From: CAYVAR01 sp964449675
GTDB lineage: Bacteria; Patescibacteriota; Microgenomatia; UBA10105; UBA927
DNA length: 64,000 bases
NCBI GenBank assembly: GCA_964449675.1
Contig: CAYVAR010000001.1
Location: forward strand, 62,001-126,000
Reading direction: 5' to 3'
The notes beneath the pieces were generated by a model, which ran no database searches, was not told where the DNA came from, and saw only the letters and a program-made list of their open reading frames with translations. Of this stretch, positions 48,187 to 56,172 are shown piece after piece; the first letter of the stretch is position 1, and each line of letters opens with the position of its first letter. Both the position numbers and the translations under genes were made by a program.

Positions 48187-49389
48187 CTAGACTCCGCAAC
48201 TTCCTCCAGTGCTTGCTGGTCGCCAGGGTAGCTGGCCAACTTTTTTTGCAACTACTTGAGAACCTTGACCACTTGAATACTCTTTTGCCAGAATCATTTT
48301 GGCATCGACTTGATCCCATGGGATTGCCTGTCTCGCAAAATATGTCGCCACATACAGATAGCTATCAGGGAACCAAAAACTGTTAAAGCCGAGTACATAT
48401 TTATAAATTGTTGTTTCATCGACATTTTGTGCGACGAGTAGCTCAATGATGGCCAAAGCCGCCATACCATGGTTGCAATCCGGAAACCAGGTGCTATTAC
48501 CGCAGCATGGACGGTAGACGTTTTGAGTTATCTCACCGACCTTTTTCTGTTGCTCCTGTGTTAATGGTATGAGATCAAACCGATTGAGATACTGCATGGC
48601 CTCACCGCGGGCTAAGTTCCATCCTCCAGTCGAAGCGAAATTGCCGGCTTCCTTTTTATATTCTTTGCCCAATGGTCCTTCGTCGTAGACGATACTTTTT
48701 TGAGCTAGCCCAAGGGCCCAGAGCATATCGACGATAAATTGACTGTTTTTGGCGTCTATTCTAATTTTTTCTTCAGAGTTTTTTGTTAATATATTTTCCT
48801 GCTCCGGAGTGAGCTTCACTGCTTTTTTGAATTTTGCCTCATCAATGACGCCTAGTTTTATAAGTTGTGGTCCTAAGTCTTTCCACGAAACAGGAAGCTC
48901 TATGCCATCTTTTGGTAGCACTTGAGATTCTAGAGTGGAGAGATCGAGTAATGTTTCTCCTGATTTTTGCCATGCATCCATGCCACCTGATAGGTGTTTG
49001 ACATTGGTGTACCCAAGTTTTCTGACGGTAACAAGAGCCTCTGTGCTCATGCGCCCTGTTTTACAGTAGAGAATGATGGAAGCATTTTTGTCTTTTGGCA
49101 GACTTCCCGAGTTGGCTACAATTTGGTCATATGCGATAAACGTATCTGTTTTTTCTATCTCACCCTCATACGGAATATGGACATTGACTAGAGTAAAGCC
49201 TTGCCCGCCGGCAGGCAGGGTTTTTGTCTTTAGCATGTTCGCAAGTTGTTTTGCCGAAACTGTATCTTGAGACGGAAGAAATGACGGGAAGCTCAGTTGG
49301 TTTTTGCCTAAAACAAAACCGATAACGGCAACACCGAAAATAATGAGTATCATTTTGATATGTCGAAACGTTTTTCGTTGAAGTTTCAT
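48187..49389 (-). CDS. Membrane-anchored rhodanese fused to a Cys-rich domain
   Basis: A 400-residue protein. After an anchor helix comes a rhodanese domain with ILYCKTGRMS (active-site Cys) near residue 108 and HLSGGMDAWQKSG. The C-terminal 200 residues carry VYRPCCGNSTWFPDCNHGMA, three clustered Cys and a His that look like a metal or redox site, and the chain ends GGSCGV. It probably handles sulfane sulfur or a metal outside the membrane. Overlaps the ccdA gene by 4 bases. Confidence 0.75.
   Translation of the reverse strand: MKLQRKTFRHIKMILIIFGVAVIGFVLGKNQLSFPSFLPSQDTVSAKQLANMLKTKTLPAGGQGFTLVNVHIPYEGEIEKTDTFIAYDQIVANSGSLPKDKNASIILYCKTGRMSTEALVTVRKLGYTNVKHLSGGMDAWQKSGETLLDLSTLESQVLPKDGIELPVSWKDLGPQLIKLGVIDEAKFKKAVKLTPEQENILTKNSEEKIRIDAKNSQFIVDMLWALGLAQKSIVYDEGPLGKEYKKEAGNFASTGGWNLARGEAMQYLNRFDLIPLTQEQQKKVGEITQNVYRPCCGNSTWFPDCNHGMAALAIIELLVAQNVDETTIYKYVLGFNSFWFPDSYLYVATYFARQAIPWDQVDAKMILAKEYSSGQGSQVVAKKVGQLPWRPASTGGSCGV
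49199..49220 (-). repeat. In-frame palindromic element inside the rhodanese gene
   Basis: GCCCGCCGGCAGGC (49203-49216) is a palindrome with one mismatched pair. It encodes part of LPAGGQG between TKT and FTLVN, where rhodanese proteins usually run straight on. Confidence 0.65.
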
Positions 49390-50243
49390 GATTTGCTCCT
49401 TTCATCGAGAACTTTTTTAACGATAAATCCTATGGCGAGCGCTATTATAAATACAAATATATATTCCATCCCGGGAATGGTTTTAAGAAGTCGCACAAGA
49501 TTCATGGTGGTGACTCCGAGCGTTTCTTCAATGGGTAATTCTTTACCCATCGTAATTTGTCCGGTGAGGGCAAGTATTGTAAATGTGATGCCGACGATTA
49601 TGTATAAGAAACCTGCCACAACATCTGTGATAAGTATTTGTTTTCCGGCAATGCCAATAGTCTTTCCCCGAAGTTTTGGCAGTGAAGTCCAATTTATTTT
49701 TTCCAAAAGAAGCGCCAGAATTACGAGCGGCACGACCATACCAAATACATACGAAACGCCAGCAAGTCCCGCCCATAGAAATGTCGGACTCAAAAAGCTC
49801 AAGGTTAAAATTCCTGCAAGTACCGGCGTACAGCAACTTGACGTGATACCGGCAAATACGCCCATGAGGTATATAGACCATGGGTCGTGTCGCTTCGCCA
49901 GATCTATAGTCAGGTGTATCATCGGGAGTGTAATTTTTTTCCCGGTGAGTTCCATGAGTCCCAGTAAAACCATAAATGCGCCGCCTATCACATAGGTTTG
50001 CGTATGAAAGTTTTGAAAGAGTTGCCCGATTGCTCGAATACCCAACGCGGTTGGAACGAGGATGGTAGCAATTCCTATGCCAAAAATAAGCGTCATCCAG
50101 ATAACGCGATCTTTTTCTTTAAAAATATTTGCGAGGTAACTCGGGAGAAGAAACGTAATACAGCATGGCGCAAAAAGGGCAACCATGCCACCAAAGAAGG
50201 CGGTGACCAGTGATATACTTGCTATGAGTGTTGTGGTTTCCAT
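49386..50243 (-). CDS. CcdA-type thiol-electron transporter
   Basis: A 285-residue membrane protein with about seven helices. LFAPCCITFLLP and ITSSCCTPVLAG hold the paired redox Cys positions of the CcdA/DsbD family, each with an extra adjacent Cys. It should move reducing power outward to keep thiols in the following rhodanese protein or copper proteins reduced. Confidence 0.88.
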   Translation of the reverse strand: METTTLIASISLVTAFFGGMVALFAPCCITFLLPSYLANIFKEKDRVIWMTLIFGIGIATILVPTALGIRAIGQLFQNFHTQTYVIGGAFMVLLGLMELTGKKITLPMIHLTIDLAKRHDPWSIYLMGVFAGITSSCCTPVLAGILTLSFLSPTFLWAGLAGVSYVFGMVVPLVILALLLEKINWTSLPKLRGKTIGIAGKQILITDVVAGFLYIIVGITFTILALTGQITMGKELPIEETLGVTTMNLVRLLKTIPGMEYIFVFIIALAIGFIVKKVLDERSKS

Positions 50244-50368
50244 AGAAAAATATTTATTAATTTACAATTTTCAATTTGCAATGAATTTTCATTTGATCAA
50301 TTTTCAAAGTTTGAAAATTAAAAAATTGTAAATTGAATGAAAATTGAAAATTTATAATTGAAAATTTA
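50244..50368. repeat. Word-built intergenic hairpin (AATTTTCAATTT type)
   Basis: Left words TTTACAATTTTCAATTTGCAATGAATTTTCATT and right words AAATTGTAAATTGAATGAAAATTGAAAATT are complements; the centre is CAAAGTTTGAAAATT. Fills the gap between ccdA and the DUF1573 gene. Confidence 0.8.
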
Positions 50369-50866
50369 TTAGAGCACGTTTGCTTTCACGCTCACTTCCA
50401 CATTGGGATTATTCGGATCATTGGTTGAAAATGTAACTTGTCTCGTGACGCTTCCCACGACAGGCATCACTTTTGGTCGATAAATGACCTTGAGTATCGC
50501 CGTTTGCCTTGCGGCAACTTCGCCGATCCAATTTTTCAAATCACTTTTCATATGCATGGGCATGTTAAACTCACCAGTCGATTGGCTCCCAATCGTGACG
50601 GTTGCAAACGTGCAGTCGCAGGACGTAGCGATATTCCATAGACGAAGAATTGAATCGCTCGTGTTTGTTATGGTAAACGTTGCAGTTTTTTCTTCATCGC
50701 TTTTCATCGAGCCGAAATCTTCAATTTTTTTATCGATGGTCATAGATGCGGTACCCAACGTTTCTCGCTTTGGACTATTGTCTTTGCCTAATAGAAACAC
50801 TGCACCGACGATGATTGCTGCACTTGCCAGTATCGCACCAATGATGATTTTTGTGTCTGCCTTCAT
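50369..50866 (-). CDS. Membrane-anchored DUF1573 protein
   Basis: A 165-residue protein with an N-terminal anchor (IIIGAILASAAIIVGAVFLL) and an immunoglobulin-like DUF1573 domain: DFGSMKSDEEKTATFTITNTSDS and SCDCTFA with two Cys that may bind a metal. Common near copper or sulfur genes in many bacteria, role unknown. Flanked on both sides by word-built hairpins. Confidence 0.85.
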   Translation of the reverse strand: MKADTKIIIGAILASAAIIVGAVFLLGKDNSPKRETLGTASMTIDKKIEDFGSMKSDEEKTATFTITNTSDSILRLWNIATSCDCTFATVTIGSQSTGEFNMPMHMKSDLKNWIGEVAARQTAILKVIYRPKVMPVVGSVTRQVTFSTNDPNNPNVEVSVKANVL

Positions 50867-50984
50867 AGATTTTTTCAGAAAACCTCAAAGCTCAAATGTC
50901 AAAACTCAAATCTACAACTCAAAACGTAAAAGTTTGAAGATTTACGCTTTGGTTTTGAACTTTGAGTTTTGCGTTTTGAGTTAA
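50867..50984. repeat. Word-built intergenic hairpin B
   Basis: Left words CTCAAATGTCAAAACTC and AACTCAAAACGTAAA; right words TTTACGCTTT and GAGTTTTGCGTTTTGAG. Same vocabulary as the gaps at 11451 and 60005; the CTCAAATGTCAAAACTCAAA stretch also occurs at 11459-11478. Confidence 0.8.
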
Positions 50985-53342
50985 TTAGATTTTCACTCCT
51001 TTCAGCCGTAACGAATTACCGACCACTGATATTGAGCTAGCTGCCATAGCAAATGCGGCGAGAGCCGGGTTCAAGATCCATCCGGTAAAGGGGAAAAGTG
51101 CTCCCATCGCAACCGGTATAAGGATGACGTTATAGCCAAACGCCCAGAAGAGGTTTTGCTTAATAATAGAAAGCGTTGCTTTGGAAAGTTTTATCGCAGA
51201 GACGACACTGCGAAGATCTTTATTAAGAAGCGTGATGCCAGCAGATTCTATCGCAACATCAGTACCTGTTCCCATCGCGATACCTACATCAGAAGCAGCT
51301 AAGGCCGGTGCATCATTGATGCCGTCACCGGCAAATACAACAGTGTGACCGTCTTTTTTCTTAAATTCCCGAATTTTTGCTTCTTTATCCTGCGGTAGGA
51401 CACTCGATAAAACATTTTCAATGCCGGCTTGTTTGGCTATTGCTTTGGCGGTTGCCTCGTTATCACCGGTAATCATCCAGACGGAAATACCTTGTTCTTT
51501 GAAGATAGTTACGGTTTCTTTAGCCTCAGTTTTGAGCGTGTCGGCAATTGCCAAAAGCGCGACATTCTTTTTATCTATCGCAACATATGCAAGCGTTTTA
51601 CCAGACGCCATCCAATCCTCGGCTTTTTTATCAAGCTCACTGCAGCGCATGACCCCCTCTTTTTCCATAAGCTTCTTATTTCCGATGAGCACGTGCAAAA
51701 AGGTCGGACCTTTTAAGGCTAAAAGGTCCGAACTGAACGAAATTTTTCCTTTTACACCAAATCCTTCAATCGCAGAAAAGTTTTTTACCTCCATCTCCCT
51801 TATCTCCCCGATGTAGTAGACGATTGCGCGTGATAGCGGATGTTCAGAATTTTTTTCAAGGCTTGCGATCATTTGTTTAATCAAATCTTGGGTGAGCCCC
51901 ATCGCTTTAATGCCGTCATTAAAATCTATATCAGTCACTCTTGGCTCACCGCGGGTAAGTGTGCCGGTTTTGTCAAAGATCATCGTTTTGATTTTATGTG
52001 CGATTTCGAGGCTTTGTGCGTCTTTGATGAGAATTCCGTGCTCTGCACCTTTCCCGGTGCCGACCATAATCGCCGTTGGCGTCGCTAGCCCAAGTGCGCA
52101 CGGGCAAGCGATGATAAGGACTGCGATCATATTGGTGAAAGCAGCTGAAAATGTGCCAAAATCGTACCAGATAACAAACGTTGCGGCTGCGAGCATAAGA
52201 ACGATCGGAACGAAATAAGAGGAGATGACATCAGCAAGCCGCGCAATCGGCGCTCGTGAACTCTGTGCTTCGGAAACCATCTTGATAATTTGAGATAGCA
52301 TCGTGTCACTGCCAACTTTTGTTGCTTGAAAGAGGAATGTACCGGTTTTATTTATCGTCGCTCCGATGACGATGTCACCGGTTTTTTTATCAACAGGTAT
52401 TGATTCCCCCGTCACCATGGATTCGTCGATGCTCGAATTGCCTTCGGTGATTTTTCCATCAATGGGGATTTTTTCTCCTGGCCTAACCCGTACGATGTCA
52501 CCGACTTTGACTTCCTCAATAGGAATATCTATTTCTTTTCCATTTCGCAAAACCCGCGCGGTTTTTGCCTGAAGATGCAGAAGTTTTTTGATTGCGTCAC
52601 TCGTATGCGCTTTTGCTTTTGCCTCTAAAAATCTACCAAGAAGAATAAGTGTAATAATGACTGATGCGGTATCAAAATACATTCCTTGTTTCGAAATATC
52701 GCTTAATACTTGTAACAATGGTGAAAGGGTGACTGTCGGACAGATCAGCCCACTGGCTGTTTGGACACACGGTAGGCCCTTGAGAGTACTCAGGTAGTAC
52801 CAAATGATGGCACTAAATGCTGAAAATCCATACGCGGCTGTTGTCCCTACCGCAATAAGCGTATCCATGCTTGCGGCGCGGTTTCGCAGTCCTGACCATG
52901 TTGCTTGGTAAAATTGTTTTCCCGCCCAGAATTGAACCGGAGTTGCGAGAATCAGTAGCAGGATGGGACTACTTAAAAACGATGGGACAAAGGGAAACCA
53001 GTTGGGGAAACTTCCAAGAATGATAAAAACACTGAGTATCGCAGAAACAACTACTTTTTGCGATAGCTCTCTCAATTCTTTTTTCTTTGCTTCTTCTTTG
53101 ACTTGATCAGGAGACTTTGAATTCTCCTTTGTAACTATTGCTTTATATCCGATATCTTCAACTGCTTTCGCTAATGCTTCATCGTTGCAATCATGCTCGT
53201 TATATTCAACAGTTGCTTGCTCACTGCCGTAATTAACTGCTGCAGCACTCACCCCCGGAGTCCTCTGTAATTTTTTCTCAATAAGCTTTGCGCAACTAGC
53301 ACAATGCATGCCGATGATAGGAAAAGAAGTTTTAGTTGCCAT
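50985..53342 (-). CDS. copA: Copper-translocating P-type ATPase
   Basis: A 785-residue P1B-type ATPase. One N-terminal HMA domain has GMHCASC; the membrane metal site is ACPCALG; the phosphorylation site is DKTGTLT, with TGES, SEHPLS and GDGINDAP. Transmembrane motifs YN and MxxSS near the end ([27 protein letters not shown]) fit the copper(I) subgroup. It exports Cu+ from the cytoplasm. Its start overlaps the upstream membrane gene by 11 bases. Confidence 0.96.
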   Translation of the reverse strand: MATKTSFPIIGMHCASCAKLIEKKLQRTPGVSAAAVNYGSEQATVEYNEHDCNDEALAKAVEDIGYKAIVTKENSKSPDQVKEEAKKKELRELSQKVVVSAILSVFIILGSFPNWFPFVPSFLSSPILLLILATPVQFWAGKQFYQATWSGLRNRAASMDTLIAVGTTAAYGFSAFSAIIWYYLSTLKGLPCVQTASGLICPTVTLSPLLQVLSDISKQGMYFDTASVIITLILLGRFLEAKAKAHTSDAIKKLLHLQAKTARVLRNGKEIDIPIEEVKVGDIVRVRPGEKIPIDGKITEGNSSIDESMVTGESIPVDKKTGDIVIGATINKTGTFLFQATKVGSDTMLSQIIKMVSEAQSSRAPIARLADVISSYFVPIVLMLAAATFVIWYDFGTFSAAFTNMIAVLIIACPCALGLATPTAIMVGTGKGAEHGILIKDAQSLEIAHKIKTMIFDKTGTLTRGEPRVTDIDFNDGIKAMGLTQDLIKQMIASLEKNSEHPLSRAIVYYIGEIREMEVKNFSAIEGFGVKGKISFSSDLLALKGPTFLHVLIGNKKLMEKEGVMRCSELDKKAEDWMASGKTLAYVAIDKKNVALLAIADTLKTEAKETVTIFKEQGISVWMITGDNEATAKAIAKQAGIENVLSSVLPQDKEAKIREFKKKDGHTVVFAGDGINDAPALAASDVGIAMGTGTDVAIESAGITLLNKDLRSVVSAIKLSKATLSIIKQNLFWAFGYNVILIPVAMGALFPFTGWILNPALAAFAMAASSISVVGNSLRLKGVKI

Positions 53343-53916
53343 AGAGTACTTGTTTGAGGGTTAAAATGAGTAGTGCGTAAAGAATAAATACGGCTGTACC
53401 GACGACGATTTGCCATCCGATTATATGAGAGATAAGGAGATGAATTTTTTTCTTTTCTATAATGACCTGTTGTATGATATGTCCTGATTCTTGAATTACT
53501 AGCGAAAAGATTATCAGCAGCGGACGTAATTGCCAAACTCCCACTGCGAAGAGAATAAATCCAATACCATGAAGTAATCTATTGATGAATCCTTTATGAA
53601 ATTCACCAAAGAAGAAGCTCAAGGTAATTTGATGCAATGATGCTTCTCCCTTGGGTTGATCAGAAAGCATATTATATACAGATCCTCCTATATAGCCCAC
53701 GAGCCATAATGTGCTTGCTTCCACAATGGTACTTAGCAGAAGGTGAGTCGGTAGAAGTTCAAACGTTGGTTCCACAGAAAGATGAAGTCCCGCAACAAAT
53801 AATTGCATGAGGCTCTCATATGATTGTGGATGAACGCTGACCCACAAATGAATGAGTGGATGCCCGATAAGATCAAGGAGAGCAAGCGTATTGGCTAGAG
53901 CAATTGGTTTAAGCAT
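53332..53916 (-). CDS. Membrane protein with DUF5676-like N-terminal half
   Basis: A 194-residue protein with about five helices. The first 90 residues resemble the DUF5676 protein at 46676 in layout ([17 protein letters not shown], then [12 protein letters not shown]). The second half has GHIIQQVII and further helices and is unrecognised. Between cupredoxin and copA, overlapping both. Confidence 0.6.
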   Translation of the reverse strand: MLKPIALANTLALLDLIGHPLIHLWVSVHPQSYESLMQLFVAGLHLSVEPTFELLPTHLLLSTIVEASTLWLVGYIGGSVYNMLSDQPKGEASLHQITLSFFFGEFHKGFINRLLHGIGFILFAVGVWQLRPLLIIFSLVIQESGHIIQQVIIEKKKIHLLISHIIGWQIVVGTAVFILYALLILTLKQVLYGN

Positions 53917-54271
53917 GTTCCTCCACTATTATTTGTCCATGAAACATGTTCATACCGCAGTGGAAGCCGGATTTGCCAGAGTGAGGAGGGGGAAGGGTGA
54001 TCGTTACCGGTTTATTAACTGGTAAGTACTCTTTAATTTTGTAATCGGGAAAGATTATTTCATCTAGACACGGATTTGGATCTTTTCGGATGAATGTAAT
54101 GGTTACAGGTTTTCCTTGTTTTATTTTTAGAGCATTTGGTTTATATCCGCCGTCAACGATAATGGTCGTACTCTCTTGGATTTCCATAGCTTCCTCTTTT
54201 TTTCCAAAGAAAAACCAATAGATACCAATTATAGAAAGTATTCCGGTGATTGTGACGATAACTTTATCCAC
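53909..54271 (-). CDS. Membrane-anchored cupredoxin-like protein
   Basis: A 120-residue protein with an N-terminal anchor and a cupredoxin domain: VDGGYKPNALKIKQGKPVTITF, then FHCGMNMFHGQIIV. The Cys-Gly-Met-x-Met group, with CLDE upstream, suits Cu(I) or Cu(II) binding. The start is GTG at 54271 with no clear ribosome binding site. It may receive copper from CopA. Confidence 0.85.
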   Translation of the reverse strand: MDKVIVTITGILSIIGIYWFFFGKKEEAMEIQESTTIIVDGGYKPNALKIKQGKPVTITFIRKDPNPCLDEIIFPDYKIKEYLPVNKPVTITLPPPHSGKSGFHCGMNMFHGQIIVEEHA

Positions 54272-54281
54272 AGTGAATTAG

Positions 54282-54367
54282 ATCATCGAATAGCGAATTT
54301 GTACGAATATACGAATTTTCCAATAGGTGTTATTCGTATATTCGGTTTTGATTCGTTATTCGATGAT
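54282..54367. repeat. Long near-perfect intergenic hairpin after csoR
   Basis: A 35-base left arm (54282-54316, ATCATCGAATAGCGAATT...) pairs with the right arm 54332-54367, built from GAATA/CGAAT words, around a 15-base loop. A few mismatches only. The strongest of the word-built hairpins. Confidence 0.85.
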
Positions 54368-54645
54368 TATTGCTTTTCCATTATTTTCATGACTTCATCG
54401 ATAACTTCATTGCTTTTTCCCTTACGTATAGAATCAGCGACGCAGGTCTCCATGTGATTTTTGAGTATGACTTGGTCAGCTTCCTTTAGCGCTGCTTGCA
54501 CGGCTATGGATTGATGAACGATGTCGATGCAGTAGTGACCGCCATCTACCATATTAATGACACGATCTAAATGACCCCGAGCGATTTTGAGCCGGTGTAA
54601 GATATGTCGTTGTATTGATTGATCTCGTGGTATTCCTTTTGGCAT
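54367..54645 (-). CDS. csoR: CsoR-family copper-sensing repressor
   Basis: A 92-residue helical repressor. The Cu(I) ligand set of CsoR is present: Cys in GGHYCIDI, then His and Cys in KNHMETC, with the family spacing. The His separates it from the persulfide sensor CstR. A palindrome overlapping its promoter at 54682-54700 fits autoregulation. First gene of the copper run. Confidence 0.92.
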   Translation of the reverse strand: MPKGIPRDQSIQRHILHRLKIARGHLDRVINMVDGGHYCIDIVHQSIAVQAALKEADQVILKNHMETCVADSIRKGKSNEVIDEVMKIMEKQ

Positions 54646-54681
54646 AGGAAAAATTTCCTACAGGATCCCCTCCCCCAGTTT

Positions 54682-54728
54682 TATCCCCCCTATGGGGATA
54701 TAATAATTGATCAATATATTTTTGTCAA
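54682..54728 (-). promoter_or_regulatory. csoR promoter with CsoR-type operator
   Basis: TTGACA at 54728-54723, 17-base spacer, TATTAT at 54705-54700. TATCCCC-CCTAT-GGGGATA (54682-54700) overlaps the -10 box and the start site, near 54693, as known CsoR operators do (G/C-rich inverted repeats flanked by TA). A second C-run lies at 54667-54676. Confidence 0.8.
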
Positions 54729-54786
54729 GTATGAGTAGTCCCTTGAGGATTCATTCACCGTGTATTAGAATAGGTATCTACAAACT

Positions 54787-55770
54787 ATGAATCAGATCTG
54801 GCTCGCATTTCTGACTGGACTGACAACTGGTGGCTTGTCTTGTTTAGCTGTTCAAGGAGGCTTACTAGCTTCGTCAGTAACAACCCAGGAAAGACGTGGT
54901 GTTGTGACCATAAGTTCATTTTTAATTGCCAAGCTCATTGCTTATACGATTCTTGGACTTTTGTTGGGGTTCGTTGGGTCAACGTTAGTACTTTCTCCCA
55001 GATTATTTGGTGCGCTCCAGATTATTGTCGGTCTCTTCATGATCGCAACCGTCGGTCGTCTTCTTAATCTCCATCCAGTGTTCCGTTATTTTGTCATCCA
55101 GCCACCGAGATTTATATACAAGAAAATGAAGAGCACAAGTGCGCCTGCACTGTTGGGACTCCTAACCGTTCTTATTCCATGCGGGGTGACTCAGGCAATT
55201 ATGGTTTTAGCAGTGGGAACAGGGAGTCCGTTTGTTGGTGCCGCCATCATGGCTGCATTTATTTTGGGCACAAGTCCCATCTTTTTTGTTTTGGGAGCTA
55301 GCATCCTCCAGCTACTCAAGCGACCGCTGATTTCCTACGCGGCTGCAGGAATTATTGGCATCTTTGCCATACTGTCAATAAATGGTGGTTTGGGACTCAT
55401 TGGGTCATTTTATACGCTGAATAATATAGTTCGCGCAGCGGTTATGAGCGCCGATGAGCTAGCACAAGTCAGATCTAGCGTTGTCGCTGGTGTTACAGGA
55501 GGAACTCAAAATATAACTATTTATGTCGAGAATAATGGCTATATATCGTCGGCAACGACACTCAAGCGGGGTGTACCTGTTAAAGCAACGCTCGTTACTA
55601 ATAATGTGCAGGGTTGTACACGCGCATTTACTTTACCTGAGTATGGTATTTCTAAAGTGTTGCCGCAAACAGGAACTAGTGAGGTCGAGTTTACCCCGAT
55701 GAAAACCGGACGTCTGGCCTATGCATGCGGTATGGGGATGTTTACCGGATCGTTTAACGTAATTCCATAA
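54787..55770 (+). CDS. SafE/DsbD-like membrane protein fused to a cupredoxin domain
   Basis: A 327-residue fusion. The first 215 residues contain six helices in the TauE/SafE-UreH-like pattern (GLTTGGLSCLAVQGGLLASS, LLTVLIPCGVTQAIM), with Cys residues where CcdA proteins have them. The last 95 residues form a cupredoxin-like domain with NNVQGCTRAFTLPEYG and CGMGMFTGSF. It probably pairs copper binding with transmembrane electron or metal transfer. Divergent from csoR. Confidence 0.82.
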   Translation: MNQIWLAFLTGLTTGGLSCLAVQGGLLASSVTTQERRGVVTISSFLIAKLIAYTILGLLLGFVGSTLVLSPRLFGALQIIVGLFMIATVGRLLNLHPVFRYFVIQPPRFIYKKMKSTSAPALLGLLTVLIPCGVTQAIMVLAVGTGSPFVGAAIMAAFILGTSPIFFVLGASILQLLKRPLISYAAAGIIGIFAILSINGGLGLIGSFYTLNNIVRAAVMSADELAQVRSSVVAGVTGGTQNITIYVENNGYISSATTLKRGVPVKATLVTNNVQGCTRAFTLPEYGISKVLPQTGTSEVEFTPMKTGRLAYACGMGMFTGSFNVIP

Positions 55771-55771
55771 T

Positions 55772-55975
55772 ATGATCAGAAAAACATATAAAGTTGTCGG
55801 CATGGATTGCACGAGCTGCGCGATGCTTATCGAAAGTGAGCTGGAGGACGCTGGCGTTAGGGCATCTTGCAGCTACGCAAAAGAAACGCTTGAAGTGGAG
55901 TTTGATGAACAAAAAATGAGCGAAGAGAAGCTCTTTGCTGTAGTTAAGTCATCAGGATATGATCTGTCTGTCTAG
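55772..55975 (+). CDS. Heavy-metal-associated (CopZ-like) protein
   Basis: A 67-residue single HMA domain with GMDCTSCAMLIESEL (CxxC) near residue 9. It should carry Cu(I) to CopA or to the neighbouring membrane fusion, whose stop is 1 base upstream. A second Cys pair member (SCSY) follows at residue 31. Confidence 0.9.
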   Translation: MIRKTYKVVGMDCTSCAMLIESELEDAGVRASCSYAKETLEVEFDEQKMSEEKLFAVVKSSGYDLSV

Positions 55976-56020
55976 ACAGGAGAAGAGAATTTAGTGTAGA
56001 ATAAATACGAAAGAAGCACG

Positions 56021-56049
56021 AACTGCTTCCCTGGTGAGGCAGTTTTTTT
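56021..56049 (+). terminator. Intrinsic terminator of the SafE-HMA unit
   Basis: AACTGC pairs with GCAGTT (56039-56044), followed by seven T's (56043-56049). Confidence 0.75.
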
Positions 56050-56108
56050 ACCGTTTAACCCTGCGAGGAGTATCTTTCAAAAATTTCCCTCTACAATGGA
56101 ATGACGGT

Positions 56109-56159
56109 TATAATAACAGATGCATAAGGTAACCCTCCGAAGCCTTGGCGAAGGAGGGT
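56109..56159 (+). promoter_or_regulatory. fusA promoter region and palindromic leader element
   Basis: TATAAT at 56109-56114 without a clear -35. In the leader, ACCCTCC (56132-56138) pairs with GGAGGGT (56153-56159) around an inner loop with GAAGCC/GGCGAA. The right arm contains AAGGAGG, which could be a ribosome binding site 14 bases before ATG and would be hidden by the stem. A fragment of the same element lies at 25921. Confidence 0.55.
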
Positions 56160-56172
56160 ATTCAATATTTAT

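Noticed and set aside
48187..48204. Selenoprotein-like GGSCGV end of the rhodanese fusion
   Set aside because: The codon is an ordinary Cys codon, and no SECIS-like element or sel gene is visible.
53909..54271. CstR-type persulfide sensing for the copper run, because of the rhodanese
   Set aside because: The repressor keeps the His of the Cys-His-Cys copper set, and CopA, cupredoxin and HMA proteins are adjacent, so copper sensing is the better reading.
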